A stretch of DNA of 64,000 nucleotides, taken from Paraphoma chrysanthemicola. Lineage: Eukaryota; Ascomycota; Dothideomycetes; Pleosporales; Phaeosphaeriaceae. The position numbers and the translations under genes were made by a program. The stretch covers positions 496,001 to 560,000 of the forward strand of contig JAGMWG010000009.1 in assembly GCA_020744225.1 (NCBI GenBank). The letters run 5' to 3'. The notes below the pieces were generated by a model. It was given only the letters and a program-made list of their open reading frames with translations. It made no database searches and was not told where the DNA came from. Positions within the stretch are counted from its first letter, which is position 1. Every line of letters begins with the position of its first letter. Positions 10,801 to 22,824 of this stretch are shown here, piece after piece.

Positions 10801-12091
10801 CGCTGACACGGTCATCATCTACGATTCCGATTGGAATCCTCATCAGGATTTGCAGGCGCAAGATCGAGCCCATCGTATCGGACAGAAGAATGAGGTTCGC
10901 ATTCTGCGTCTCATCACCTCGAACTCGGTGGAAGAAAAGATTCTAGAGCGTGCAAACTACAAGCTAGACATGGACGGCAAGGTCATTCAGGCCGGTAAAT
11001 TTGACAACAAGTCTACGAACGAAGAGCGAGATGCCATGTTGCGAGTCATGTTGGAGTCTGCGGAAGCTGCGGAGAGTCTTGAACAGGAGGAGATGGACGA
11101 CGATGACCTCAACCTGATCATGATGCGAAATGAGGACGAGTTCAAGCTGTTTCAAGAGATGGACCGCAAGCGCTTAGCCGAGGATCCATATGGTCCTGGT
11201 AAGCCTCTGGGACGTCTCATCGGCGAGAGCGAACTGCCGGACATTTACCTGAACGATGCCGATCCGATTGTCGAAGAGAAGGACGATGGACCAGTTGGCC
11301 GAGGTGCACGAGAGCGCACGCGCGTCAAATATGATGATGGCCTGACCGAAGAGCAATGGCTTGAGGCGGTCGACAATGATGAGGACACGATTGAAGCTGC
11401 CATCGCTCGTAAGGAGGCGAAGGTTGCCAAACGCAGCAGAAATAAGACCGCGCGGATGGGACTTGACCCTGGTGATTCGCCTGCGCCGTCGCGAGAGAGT
11501 TCAGAGGAGCCCTTGCCCAAGAAGCGAGGTCGAAAACCCAAGGCAGAGAAGCGCAAGGCGGACGAGGCGTCGCTCGACGGCGACCTTGCCCCACGCAAGC
11601 GTGGTCGCCCCGCACCGTCAAAGGACAACCTCAGTATCGACGGTCGTGCATCCTTGCAGAAGGTCGTTAACATTGTCTACGAAGCCCTCAACGATCTGGA
11701 GGAAGAATCGTCCGACCCTGACATTCCCAACCGTGGCATCATCGATCCCTTCATCGATTTGCCTGACAAGTGGGACTACCCAGACTATTACCAGCTGATC
11801 AAGAACCCTATCTGCATGAACCAGATCAAGAAGAAGATCAACAAGAAGGAGTACCAGTCTGTGAAGCAGTTCCGCCAAGACCTAGGTCTGCTCTGCAACA
11901 ATTGTCGCCAGTACAACGAGGATACGAGCTTGCTGTACGCGGACGCCAATCTGATCGAACAGACGGCTGTAGACAAGTTGCGTGAGGCAACTGTGGAGTT
12001 CCCAGAATGGCAAGATTTCGATGAGGCAGGCAGCGTCAACGGAGGACCCAGTGCTTTGACAAGCGCGGTCGGGACGCCGCGTGGGGGGTGA
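7848..12091 (+). CDS. Snf2-family chromatin-remodelling ATPase (Sth1/Snf21/Brg1-like)
   Basis: Catalytic subunit of a SWI/SNF or RSC-type remodeller, an ATP-driven DNA translocase acting on nucleosomes. Exons are 7848-7934 and 8015-12091; the 80-nt intron has a GTATGT donor, an AACTAAC branch point and a GCAG acceptor, giving 1387 residues. Domains in order: QLQ at about 145-170 (LRAQIGAFKHLSKGLPLP), a basic HSA helix at about 390-460, and the SNF2 ATPase with Walker A DEMGLGKT at about 577 and DEGH at about 679. Then come helicase C (STRAGGLGLNLQ and QAQDRAHRIGQ), a SnAC segment, AT-hook-like KKRGRKPK and PRKRGRPAP, and a C-terminal bromodomain (YPDYYQLIKNPICMNQI, then CRQYNED). Having both QLQ and a bromodomain fits the Sth1/Snf2 group. 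The compact size favours Sth1/Snf21, but paralogue assignment needs a tree. Confidence 0.95.
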
Positions 12092-12969
12092 AGCTGGTAA
12101 GTCTCAGCGCTATGCGATTCAACTTCTCTCAAACTGACAAGGTTAAGATTCAGAATGGAAGCCATAATCACGCGGATGCGTCGACGACTGATACAAAACG
12201 ATGCGACCCCGCCACACATCATTTACAACTTCTCACATTGTCGTTTCTGCACGCTGTATAATTGCAAGATTGGCCAGGTCTAGCATTTCTCGCGTTTTCT
12301 CTTCATCACACATTGGCGCAGATTCCACCGGCTTGGGCGCAAGGATTGGACTTGGGGACTTGGGCACGATTGATGCCGTTCAAGATTTTGATTGGGGAAG
12401 GAGACAAAGTTTGCGATTGAGCTTGCACACTTTTGTGCACACTGCAGTAGACTCAGCCAGACGTGATAGCTTTGAATCAAATGTATTGATATTGAGAGTA
12501 ATATGCGTTCTCAATTTGAAAAGTGACTGCACCTCGAATGCTGGAAAACTCTACCTAGGACAATGAAGGAGCAATGACATTGCACAACCTCGCTGCTACC
12601 GGACAAGCAGTATGTACAATCTTTCCGGTACGCAAACTCTAGGCTCTCCGGTTCCTATCTGGCGCGAAAAGACAGTGCGTGACCTGTTTGTTAAAGTGTG
12701 ACGCAGCCCCAGGATCCAACACAGCTTTTCCCAAAATATCTCTAAGATATTGCACACGCCACAGCACTGCCTTAAAACGCGTCCACATAACAGCAAGTCT
12801 CTCCCTCTGACAAGTACTCCGTGTCTGATAATCCTGTTCCCGTGCAAAAAGAAGTTGTATTTGGTTGTGCATCGTTCCCCTGTCCTCGCTTAAGCACAGC
12901 GCTGCACACACAACCACCACCACCTCTTACACCACGACCAGGACGACAGAATAGCAAAAAGAAACGCTT
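12092..12969. other. intergenic region
   Basis: 3' flank of the remodeller gene. A GGTAAGTC-like donor 4 bases after its stop could mark a 3'-UTR intron, but no protein consequence is visible. No gene was recognised before the tRNA. Confidence 0.45.
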
Positions 12970-13055
12970 GCATCGGCCGGGAATCGAACCCGGGGCTAGC
13001 CGAATTGATCTGAGACAGATGGCAACGGCTAATTTTACCACTAAACCACCGATGC
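12970..13055 (-). tRNA. tRNA-Gly(GCC) with a 16-nt intron
   Basis: Read on the minus strand, the acceptor GCATCGG pairs with CCGATGC at the end. The D-arm contains GTTTAGTGGTA (A box) and the T-arm is CCGGG-TTCGATT-CCCGG (B box). The anticodon stem AGCCG/CGGCT encloses TTGCCA, a 16-nt insert and a closing T, which places anticodon GCC (Gly) with the insert after position 37, the canonical nuclear tRNA intron site. Length is 86 nt, or 70 nt after removing the insert. CCA is not encoded, as expected for a nuclear gene. Confidence 0.93.
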
Positions 13056-14598
13056 AACTGGTGTTTTCAAGTGATTGATGGAAGAAACGAAAAATATTTA
13101 AAATATAAAGCAGCAAAAATTAATCACCCACTAACAAGAAACAAGCAATCACCGACAAAAATCAAGAATTTCCCGACAAAAAACAAGGAATCACCGAAGT
13201 GGACACGGAAGATTGCCCGAAGGAGCTCGTGATTTCCGAGCGCTAGGCCATGCTAACGCTGTCGTTGCAAAACCACACACAACGATTAAACGAAGACAAT
13301 TAATGCAACACAGTCTGTGCGTTTTTTGTACAGCAGAGAATGTTCGGCTCCAAAATTATTGTTATTTCAGTAAGAATAGCGGTCTTGTGGCATGTTGAAA
13401 TTGTTTGTGTTCTTCGATTATCACAAACAAAATATGAGCTCCTTCGTTTGCTCTTTCAAATTTGCAAAAAAAAAGTACAAACCCCGGAGAAGTTGATGTC
13501 CAATTGATAGAGCACAGATCCATAGTCAACTCTGAGGATACAGCGACTTGTAAATCATGAATTGCACAATCGTTCGACAGCTTGAGAATCTGTCCCGCGC
13601 AACGCCGATCCCTGTCACATCGAGCACGATGCTCTGCAAGCACTATCCTGCCAACTATGTATGTGAAGCCCCATGTCCTCTCGATAGGCCTTGCCACCTT
13701 CCCTCAGCGACTCACATCCAAGATCCCTCGACGATGCACAGTGCGATGAAATCCATACGTGGTTTCCAGCGCCAGCATGAGGGGTAGCGACTGTATGCGT
13801 CTCCGCAGCCGCTTGGCTAGAACGTCTGGACATCAAGCTCACCGAATGCGACGTCGCAATCGCCCGTCGAAGATTTGTCACTGTACATATATAGTTAGGC
13901 CAAAGACATTCAGCCTTGTGTTTTTGCTATTCGGCCGTGCATTCCGTATGGAGATGGCCTGAGGGATCACTACACCCATCGTCCTAGTATCATAGACTGG
14001 AGATATTCACCTACTGCTAATGATATATTCCTGTAGTTGCTCGGAGGAATTTAATAATTTTTTACAGTTATGGTACCCGTGTAGAATGATGTAAAGGCGT
14101 CTAGGAAGTGTGGAGGCTAGACAACCGGCCGAATAGCAAAATCGCGACCGATTATATCTTGCCTCTTGGACAAGTATGATAGCGGCAAAAGCAGCACTGT
14201 TACTCACACCCGAAAGATGGCGACGCAGGTCTCCAAGGCTAGCGAAGCCATATCGAACGAGACAATACAATGTGCCTGCACACGCTTTCCTCCGTAGGAC
14301 GCAAGGACGCGGAAGGGGAATATGATCGTATGAATGAGCTACGAATCATGCCCAGCGACATAATGGAGAGCTTTCCGTACCGTTTCAATGAGTTAAAAGT
14401 GACGTCGTGAGAATGATGTGATGACATAACCCCACCGAAACCATGGGCGTTTGCGTGATTACTGACTTGGTGCGTAATCCGCACGGAAATGTTTTGTGTA
14501 CAGACGTGCGATGGCTTGCGGGCAGGTAGCAAAATTCGTGTAGGAAGTGACATCCAATGATACATAGGCTATCTTCGAGTACATAATTCAGTCACCAA
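13056..14598. other. intergenic region with A-rich 21-bp repeat
   Basis: AT-rich flank of the tRNA, with a 21-bp tandem repeat at 13142-13201 (separate entry). The rest, up to the acyltransferase stop, has only short frames with no recognisable product. Confidence 0.5.
13142..13201. repeat. imperfect 21-bp tandem repeat, about 2.9 copies
   Basis: Units begin at 13142, 13163 and 13184, each reading CAAG-nAATynCCCGA/ACCGA followed by an A run. The first two are full length and the third ends in AAGTGG. The repeat begins about 90 bp upstream of the minus-strand tRNA. Confidence 0.65.
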
Positions 14599-16014
14599 CT
14601 ACCCTAGAAATTCTACAAATCGAGTCCACTCCTCATCTTCCTGCAACCGCTCAACATCGCCTTCCCGCAAACACATAGCCACCGCAATCGATCCGTCGCG
14701 ATCTTTCGGCATAATGTACATTAGCGATTCAACAGGGAGAAAGCCTGGCCGTCTCACAGCTACAGCAGAACCAAGGCCGAGCCCAAAGTCCCAGTCGTAC
14801 GCCGAAACTTTCGACCATGAGCTTAGGGCAATGTCCGCATCAGGATTCTGCCTGGCAGTGAAGCTGATCTTAGACACATTCTCTGGCGCTTCTGCGAGGA
14901 ATGTGATCAGGGATCGTGTTCGTCTTGCCACGTTCGAAGTTTCTGGATCAACCTGTCTTCGAAGACCAGCAGCGATATGTCCCAGAGGAAGGTCACTGAG
15001 GTCGGCAAGGGGGTGCCTCGTGTACACCATGTTCTGGAGAATGCCGGGGTAGTCGGTCGGAACGTTGAGATATCGTCTTGCATCCACCGCACGCGCTAAA
15101 GACACAACGCGAGTCTCATCAGGTAGTCGATAACGTCGGGCGCGAACAACTGACTTGAAGATGAAGGCGGACAAAGCATCGTCAGTGGAGATGAACTTGT
15201 TGAAGTCATCTGGAAGCTCCGTGGTAGCAAGATCTTTCAGACGTTGCTGGGACGATGTGGTGAATTTGTAATATACCCATGAACACAGCGGTGATACCGG
15301 AGCTGGAGTGTCTGTAGTCGCCAGGCTACCGGGAAGGTCGCGGGTGGTGGAAAGCAACTGATCCTCGAGATCATCTCGTACATCCTGGGCTGAAGTGCCA
15401 GTTGGCGGAACTGTCGTTCTTCGATCTGCATTTCCGACGTCCAACTCGTTCGTAGTGAACTCTTCGTCTCGACATGCTCTCGATAACCATCCCATGACTG
15501 CAGCTTGTCCCATCATGTCGCAGACATTATGCTGCATGTTGATGCAAAGCACCAACCCACCGTTGATGAAGCTGAGTTGTACCAACATTACCGGCGCAGG
15601 TTCGTTGTCCGAGCCGGAGGGCTTCGTCGGATCGAAAGCTAGAGAAGCTATAGTCGGGCAGGACGCCCATACATCTTCATGTAGCATGGACATGGGGTAC
15701 TGAGCTTCTTCTAGTCGCGCGAGAGTTGGTATGGCTACGTCATTCTCGTAATCCTTCACTATCAACCTGGGGGCCGCTTCGAGTGGCCGTATCCTGTAGC
15801 TGGGACGACCATCAGACTCGTGATTTGTGTGTATGACTTGACCAGCAACCCATGGGAAAGCTTGTGCGAGGCGCTCCAAACCGGATGTCAACGTTGAAAC
15901 GATAGTGTCATGTTGTACTTGCTCTGGGGCACGAAAAATGAATGCGAGCTGAGTGTACAGTCTGGAGAGCGCAGGCTGCGCACCAAGGAGATCGAGCTCC
16001 ATGTCTAGGGCCAT
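14599..16014 (-). CDS. BAHD-type acyltransferase, trichothecene 3-O-acetyltransferase (TRI101)-like
   Basis: CoA-dependent O- or N-acyltransferase of the superfamily that includes fungal TRI101-type acetyltransferases and plant BAHD enzymes. It has 471 residues and no intron. The catalytic HxxxD motif is HNVCD (His162, Asp166), and a DFGLG segment near the C-terminus stands where the structural DFGWG motif is expected. The start at 16014 (MALDMELDLLG) is chosen because family members begin at this point. The frame stays open to an upstream ATG at 16122, which would add 36 residues of no family character. In context with the permease, esterase and A-T-TE synthetase to the right, it could acylate a cluster product or act in self-protection; both are inference. 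No trichothecene core genes are present, so the TRI101 likeness is family level only. Confidence 0.8.
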   Translation of the reverse strand: MALDMELDLLGAQPALSRLYTQLAFIFRAPEQVQHDTIVSTLTSGLERLAQAFPWVAGQVIHTNHESDGRPSYRIRPLEAAPRLIVKDYENDVAIPTLARLEEAQYPMSMLHEDVWASCPTIASLAFDPTKPSGSDNEPAPVMLVQLSFINGGLVLCINMQHNVCDMMGQAAVMGWLSRACRDEEFTTNELDVGNADRRTTVPPTGTSAQDVRDDLEDQLLSTTRDLPGSLATTDTPAPVSPLCSWVYYKFTTSSQQRLKDLATTELPDDFNKFISTDDALSAFIFKSVVRARRYRLPDETRVVSLARAVDARRYLNVPTDYPGILQNMVYTRHPLADLSDLPLGHIAAGLRRQVDPETSNVARRTRSLITFLAEAPENVSKISFTARQNPDADIALSSWSKVSAYDWDFGLGLGSAVAVRRPGFLPVESLMYIMPKDRDGSIAVAMCLREGDVERLQEDEEWTRFVEFLG

Positions 16015-17961
16015 GGTCTTGACTGCGTTCACGATTTCGAATCGGCCGTTGCTCAGCGACACTCGGTCTTTGCGGGTTGTAGTACTTGGAGGAGGGCACA
16101 GATCGCCGGTGACCAAGAACACGTAAGAGGTGTGACGTAGTAAAGTTTGTGCCAGAGGATCTAATCAGAGTGTGCGCGTGCTCTGCATATATATTATCAG
16201 TTCACTGAGATGCGAGCGCGACTGATGTATGTTCAGCACCGCTCGATGTCGGACTGTTATTGGTGCACACCTCGGCACAGCCTCATTTCGACTCATACTT
16301 TGTACTGCAGCTTGGCACACACAGACAAGAAAAAGTGGGTGGCGCAGAGGTCAAGCGCGTGGATCTCGCTTGCTGCCGGCTGGTAGGTCGAGAGCGTGGC
16401 TCTCACGTAGCTTGGAAAGTCGGAAGTAAAAATGGAGTGGCCAGCGCAAGTCAAGCATTGCAACGCTCGCGCAACACTTCAGTAGCTGATCTAAATTCGT
16501 TATTGTAGTGAAGACATCCAGCCCTCCTTGTATATCAGATTCGGAACAGCACATTCGCAGCTTTTGGGTGTTTGTCGGCATTGAGGACGCACGCGTATTT
16601 CCGAACGTGGGATCAATTACTACCGTTTTCGAAATGTGATGGTCCCGTACCCAATGCCGTCCTGGAGCTTCCTTCCCAACAAGAGTAACTCAGCACCTAC
16701 AACAGCGCTTTACGCATAACTCTTGGAATTGGGTCTTCTAAGCCCTCTCTATCTACCTGTATATAGAGGATGCTAAGTGCAGACTAAAATCTATTATTAT
16801 GAAGGTGTAGATGTTTGATTTTCTTCCCCGCACAGATGTACGTCTGGACAGAGCTGCCTACGCTCTGCATAGTCAGCTGAACATGGTTGGCGGTGCGATG
16901 CGACACTGCAGGTGGAGCACGTACGGTAGCTGTCCCACTACGGTAACGTGCCTGTGGGGAAGACTGCTTTCCACCACCATACGAAGACCCGATAGCATCA
17001 CACGAGCTCAGAAGCCATCCTCGGGGACTACAAAATGATGAGAGCGAAGTCTTGAACACTATCAGAATGCTACCAGACGACACAGGTCGTATTGACGAAG
17101 CTGAGGTCCATCATCAGCACCTCGTGGTTGAAGAAGGGCAAAATATTCAAGTGCTAGATGGAAGGTGGGCAATCTAGTGAAGATATATGAGAGTCAAATA
17201 GAGAGATTCTAAAATGGACATGTGAGAAACTACCCCACCATCTTCCTGTGTCTGATGCGTTTTGCACAAGGCATTGAAGTTGACCGTGTGACTAACTTAC
17301 CCATGTGGCCGACTCCGCGGCGATGTGCGCTGTCTGTATCCCCTCATTATCTAGCTGCGGTAAACGTCTAGAATGTTCTCGTGACACAGCCTGGAGAGGC
17401 TGTTCACCATGTATCACCAGCGCAACGGACTTCCTCGGGAACAGCCTTAACAATGTCTTGTTGGGATCGCGTCTCTTGGGGTATGTAGCTGCATGCTCGT
17501 GTTCTCTAGCTGCGTGCGGTTGTCTTGTACAACGTGTCGCACGCACGCGAGGTATTGTACTACTCCAACTCGACCGCTATCGGCGCGCGCACCAATGTAG
17601 CTATGTGATAGGACCAAAAGCATAGTCTTCTAGCGCCATGTTCAATGCATGTTCCTGTTACCTTCCGCTTGCATCCAACCTCTACAGGAAGCGGACCTGT
17701 CATACGACGTGTCACGCACACTTTTTGGTGCTGAGGCTGATATCGTCCGTCGTTTGCAAAGGCTGGCCTTCCCATCGATGAACATTAGGTGCGACTGATG
17801 TAAGCTTGGTGTGGGTGGCCACCTTGGCCTCTTTCACATAGATGCAGTCCGCTTCACTCAAGCATTTTTGTACACTGCTGCGACTCTGTTTGTGAAGTCA
17901 GACCCATATTCCACCATTTTGGTCCTTCTGCATATCCAAAGAACTTCAGCAACTCGACAGC
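16015..17961. other. divergent intergenic region between acyltransferase and MFS permease
   Basis: A 1.9-kb stretch shared by two divergently transcribed genes. On the minus strand a TATA-like run lies at 16187-16194, 65 bases before the upstream ATG at 16122. No coding sequence with a recognisable domain was seen; short open frames on both strands look random. Confidence 0.5.
16187..16194 (-). promoter_or_regulatory. TATA-like element of the acyltransferase gene
   Basis: An ATATATAT run on the minus strand, about 65 bp before ATG 16122 and 173 bp before the preferred ATG 16014. If it sets the transcription start, the upstream ATG would lie in the mRNA, which leaves the N-terminus uncertain. 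Confidence 0.35.
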
Positions 17962-19729
17962 ATGTCTCGTAGGGTTTCCGATGTCAAAGGGCCTTATGAG
18001 TCTACCAATGTTGATGACGTGGAAAGCAAGATTCTTGTAAGTCAGACCTTCAAACACTGCTCGGTGGCCTTTCACTCATACGATGTAGCAACATGACGGA
18101 CAACACTCATATGATTTGGGAACTCCACAGAATAAGGCACTGGTGAGGAGACAAGATCTCCGTGTTCTTCCATTAGCCGCTCTCTCTTACTTCATCCTCA
18201 ATCTGGATCGCTCCAACATAGGCAATGCCAAAACCATGAATGCAGACACGCACAACGATCTGCTATCTGAAACGAACATGACCGAGCGTGGCTATATCAT
18301 ATCGCTCATGATATTCTTCATAATATATGCGTTGGTCTATCCACGCTTTTCAATTTACTGGGAATGGCTAACTTTTTCCCAGTCTAGCAGAAGTCCCGTC
18401 GAATTACCTACTCAAAAAGTTCGCACCTTCTACTTGGATCGCGCTCTTGATGTTTTCTTGGGGCGTTATTACCATAGGAATCTCCGGCGTCAATTCCTTC
18501 GCGACTGTTGCCGTGACGAGGTTCTTGTTGGGCTTGTTTGAAGCCGGTAAGTAGCCTAGGACAGGATATTGTTCTTCTTCTAATTTGAATCACTACAGGA
18601 CTCTTTCCTGGCATCATATATCACATGAGTAAGTGTTAATAGATAAATCCAATGTTTATCAACTCACGTTTCCTCAGCATTTTGGTACCGGGCGGAAGAG
18701 CGCAGCCTCCGCATCGCCTTAGTCCTTGCCAGTGCAACTCTTGCTGGTGCCTTCGGAGGAGCCATAGCGTTTGGTGTTGGCCATATGAATGGTACTTTAG
18801 GGCTTGTGGGATGGCGCTGGCTCTTCATTGTCGAAGGTGTACCCACATGCTTGGCATCTGTGCTGATCTATTTCTTCCTCCCCAACTATCCCGAAACTGC
18901 CAGCTGGCTATCTACGGAGGAGAAGGAGCTAGCTATAATCCGCCTTGAGGGCTCACAAAGCAGCATAAGGCTGACATGGAAAGACTTCAAAGACGTGTGT
19001 GTAGAATGGCGGCTTTACGTTCATTACGCCATCTACTTCGCAATTTGCTGTCCTTTCAGCTCGCTGGCTTTCTTCACACCTACAATAACTGCTGGTCTGG
19101 GTTTCAACAAGCTCCAATCTCAGCTCATGACGGTCCCACCCTACGCTGTTGCGTACGTGGTCATGATAATTGTCTCGTGGTCCGCCGACCACTTCAACGC
19201 GTAAGCCAAGTACCTCAATTGAATTGCTAGTACTGATATTCGTGTCTAGCCGAGCATTACATTCAGCTGCATTGGCTTTAGTGGGTGCTTGTGGCTTCCT
19301 TGCGTCTGCAGTCATATCTCCACATGCCTACAAGGTACGTTTAAAGCAGAGCCTCTGGGACCATTTGAGTGGTCAATCACCGAGTACTCACCGTTTTAGG
19401 CTCGCTATGGCTGCCTAATTGTAGCCACTTCAGGAGCCTTCTCCTGCATTCCGCCATTACTCGGATGGCTCTCATCAAATCTACATAATTCGGCTCATGT
19501 GGGCATAGCCATCGCTCTGAACATCGCTTGGGGTACACCAGGTCAGATTACTGGTGTTTGGATATACAAGGGCACCGAGAAACAGCGAGGTTTTCCTACT
19601 GGACATTGGGTCAATGCTGGTTTGTTGTTTTTTGTCACTGTAGCGTGCTTGGGGCTGCGGGCTTACTATCAGGCCCTGAACAAGAGAATGCTGCGCCAAG
19701 ATACTTTGGGTCGGCTTTTTCATTATTAA
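17962..19729 (+). CDS. MFS anion:cation symporter, allantoate/nicotinate permease (Dal5/Tna1) type
   Basis: Plasma-membrane carrier of the fungal ACS family. I join seven exons: 17962-18036, 18089-18330, 18383-18546, 18599-18628, 18678-19200, 19250-19334 and 19400-19729. All phases close, giving 482 residues. Family markers are DLRVLPLAALSYFILNLDRS (first membrane segment), NIGNAK, the ALAEVPSNYLLKK segment created by the second splice, RFLLGLFEAGLFPG and the YRAEERSLRIA loop, with about 12 hydrophobic segments. Intron 2 has a weak GTTGGT donor but an ideal GCTAAC branch point. Substrates of this family are small organic anions such as allantoate, nicotinate and pantothenate. Here it stands divergent from the acyltransferase and ends 455 bp from the esterase, so uptake or export for the nearby pathway is possible but unproven. 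Confidence 0.85.
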
Positions 19730-20183
19730 GCCACTCGTAGCTGTGTAAGTGGCGAAATTGCCATCCTTCATTAGTTGCTCTGCCAAGAAGCGGTTAGGTA
19801 TTTGCAGGATCTTAACGTTTTACTTGAGGTCTTTCTTTGAATGTAGGAACCAGAATCATAGTATTTGCACGTAATCAAAAAGAAGCTTTATTGAGAGCAT
19901 CGTTGACCTTGAGTTTATTTCAAACTGCAAACTCCTCTCGGTGTTATCAATCGCTGCTGAGTTGCCATGTAATGCCTCAATAAACAGCTGCACTGACATA
20001 AAATGAATCTGAAGCCATAGCACACCAATCGGCATGCTTTTGAGGACCCTGACTACGAGCATCTCTCAAAACGTTCTGAAGCCCTAAAAGAAAATACCAG
20101 CTACATCAACTCATCAGGAGCTACAACAGATGTAGCCATCTCATCGCATATCGAACGCGAAAACCTTCATTTCGCAAGCTTTT
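19730..20183. other. convergent intergenic region
   Basis: 3' flanks of the permease (plus) and the carboxylesterase (minus). No gene seen. Confidence 0.5.
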
Positions 20184-22149
20184 TCACACGTACAAGCCTA
20201 ACTGCCACCAACCACACCTATTGCTGTCGAGAGGATCCGGCCTAGGTCCAACACGAGCGAGGCTGAGTTCCTGAACGTTCGAATCATTGCCCCATCTCGA
20301 AAAATGCGGCAAACCCTCACCGTTGGGGTCGCCGAATTTAGCAAAGTTCATCCAGTAGTCTTGTATGATGTGAGCTAGAGTCCGGTTGAGCGGACGAAAG
20401 AAAATGTCCGTTGCTTGCTCATTGTAGAAGACGTAGTAAAGTTCTTGGCCATGAAGTGCTGGTGGGGCCCCAAATACGTAAGAGTAAGTCCGGCCTCTAA
20501 AGGCTTTGTTGACATAATGAGTTAGGCAGTTTATGACGGTTTCTGAGGTGAAGAGCGATTGTCGGCCGAGAGCAGTATTATAGCCAGTGACGATAATAGC
20601 TTCCGATTTCATGGGGTCATAATCCTCCAGAACATCGCCACTAGTCTCCAATACCGGTGGGTAAAGTTTTTGGGAGATATACCGTTGAATATAGCTCGGT
20701 GCATTTGGGAAGGACAATGTTACGTATGCTGCATACCCGTTAGTCGCGTGAGACAATGTTTTCCTTGTATTTCAAGGTATTACTGCCACCCACCTTCGAA
20801 TTCTTGATCATTCCTCAAAACCGGATAGGCGACGCCTTCATCGCCGTTGTGGCCTACCATGGTCTCCACCGAATGATGAAATCGGCCATGCAAGAACAAA
20901 AGACTAAGAAGTTCTGGGACAAACACCCCATCTACTGCCGGACCTATGTTCGATGTTTAGCGTAATGGGCTCAGAAGGGGTGTGTTTCGATGGATCCTAC
21001 CGAATGAGAATGATCCAGGCCTAGAAGTCCGCACTTGAAGTTCATTGGCAGCTTGAATTACCGAACTCGGTAGTCTTCGTGCCTCATCCAAAGTGGAAAC
21101 GTTCATAAGACTCAGATATTCCCGAAAGTTTTCCTCCTGTTCGAGATTACCAGTTGTAGGTGTGTATCCTGGGCTTTCCAAGATGGCACGTTGGAAAGGC
21201 ACAGGCCCTCTCTCTCCCCCATATGCAGCTATCTGATACGCAATGGACCCTCCTCCAGCCGACTCACCGAAGACTGTTACTCGGTTGGGGTCGCCGCCAA
21301 AACGATAGATGTTGTCTCTTACCCATTCCAAAGCAAGTCGTTGATCGTAGAAGCCTGCATTAGCAGTCCCGTCCACCGCAAACGATGGACCCGACAACCA
21401 GCCGAGAGCGCCTCTGAGATGGGTTATTAAAAGAAGAAGAGTGTGGCGCAAGTACCTACAGCCTGTAATTGATAGAAACGTATATTATACCCTCTCTTCC
21501 TCCATCTTGGCTCCTGGATATCAGACCTGCTGGAGGTGTATCGAACTTGGTACCTGCAGCATAGCCACCGCCATGGATCCACACCATGACAGCCGCTCCT
21601 CTTCCAAATCTCTGCCCCTTCGAGTAGCGTCTGTTGAATACTTCTCGAGGCACCATTAAATCCAGGAATAAGCAGTCCTCAGTTGCCCGTGGGTCCTGGG
21701 GCGTGTTTCGCGGGTAGTCGAATCCTTGCGTTGCATTTTCAAAGTCTTCTAGGCCAGTTTTGCCTGTCCGACTATAGTGAGTATTGAACACCTGGTTTCT
21801 GGCTGCCCCGCTAGGATAAGCCTGGGGGCATATGCGTGCAATCGAGCCATCGTCGATGGTCAGGTTTCGGCCTCGTGGTGGCACTGGTGCAGCGAAGCGC
21901 AGGCTCCCTAGGGGTGGCTCGGCGTAACGTATGTTGGAGAAGTTGTAATAATTTCCAGTCGACTATGTGCTAATTTTAGTGAAGTTGATGTGGCTACTTG
22001 TCCCTGTGGCCTACATTGAAGGACGCCAAGTGCACGGCGTATCCAAGGTCAACAACAGGAAGCTGGAACGATGGACCCGTTGAGTTGTCCAGAGCGCACA
22101 CCATTCCCCAGACTGAAGTCGAAAGTAAAACTGTCATGAGATTTGCCAT
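20184..22149 (-). CDS. secreted type-B carboxylesterase/lipase
   Basis: Serine hydrolase of the carboxylesterase type-B family. Five exons on the minus strand: 22149-22015, 21962-21460, 21413-21001, 20943-20794 and 20728-20184. All phases are consistent, giving 581 residues. The N-terminus is a signal-peptide-like hydrophobic run. Signature elements are ATEDCLFLDL, the oxyanion-hole HGGGYAAG, the nucleophile elbow GESAGGG, an acidic residue in GHNGDEG and the catalytic His in ALHGQELYYVF. The FGDPN segment near the end is also typical. Introns are 46-65 nt with good branch points (GACTAAC in intron 4). Members hydrolyse esters of lipids, phenolics or secondary metabolites. The place between a permease and an A-T-TE synthetase suggests pathway work, but a general secreted esterase is equally possible. 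Confidence 0.88.
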
Positions 22150-22824
22150 TTCTGCTACAAGAAGCAAGAAAGATCTTCGAGAGATGACTACGTACAAAAT
22201 GCGTTTATCCTCTCAGGTATTGGTGGCAAGGGAATTCTGTACGTCGCTCACCGCTTCTCTTATGGTGACAAGGTACCACTCACGTCTTTTTGATTATGAC
22301 GTGTTGCCAAAGACATGATTAACTTTTGCGTGAGTGCCATTGTGACACAAGCCATGCCACCCGACTAGCTCGCTACGAACCCGAACTTCCCGAGCCGCAT
22401 GCGCAAGCTCACAATGTCGCATGCACGTTATTCTCTGGCTGTTATGAGCCGATGCCGGACTCGATCGCTGTGTCAGCTTTGGTAGAGGGGCCATTTTTAT
22501 AGTAAAGGTTAACAAATATCAAGGATAAAATTGAGGAGACTCGAAGTAATGTTGAGAAACCGTTGAACGCCTTTTGTCCGCTCTAACCCCCAGCAGCAGT
22601 GTCTCAAGGCCAAATCTCAGACATGACAGCGCTCTCTACATTGTACTGGGCACCGGGACTCGGCCTGTCTTCCTCCGTTGAGCGTAACACAATCTAATAT
22701 CTTGTCATGTAGCGCAACGCCGGAATTGTTATTTCTCGTGCTCACCGCCATCTACGCCGTAACCATCAAATGCCGCGCAGAGCTATACCAGCAAAAGGCC
22801 TAACGTATCCCCCAGTGTCTTTGA
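22150..22824. other. intergenic region
   Basis: Promoter of the carboxylesterase and 3' flank of the synthetase, both minus strand. No gene seen. Confidence 0.5.

Noticed and set aside
13142..13201. Repeat considered as a CRISPR array
   Set aside because: Units are contiguous without spacers, and the genome is eukaryotic.
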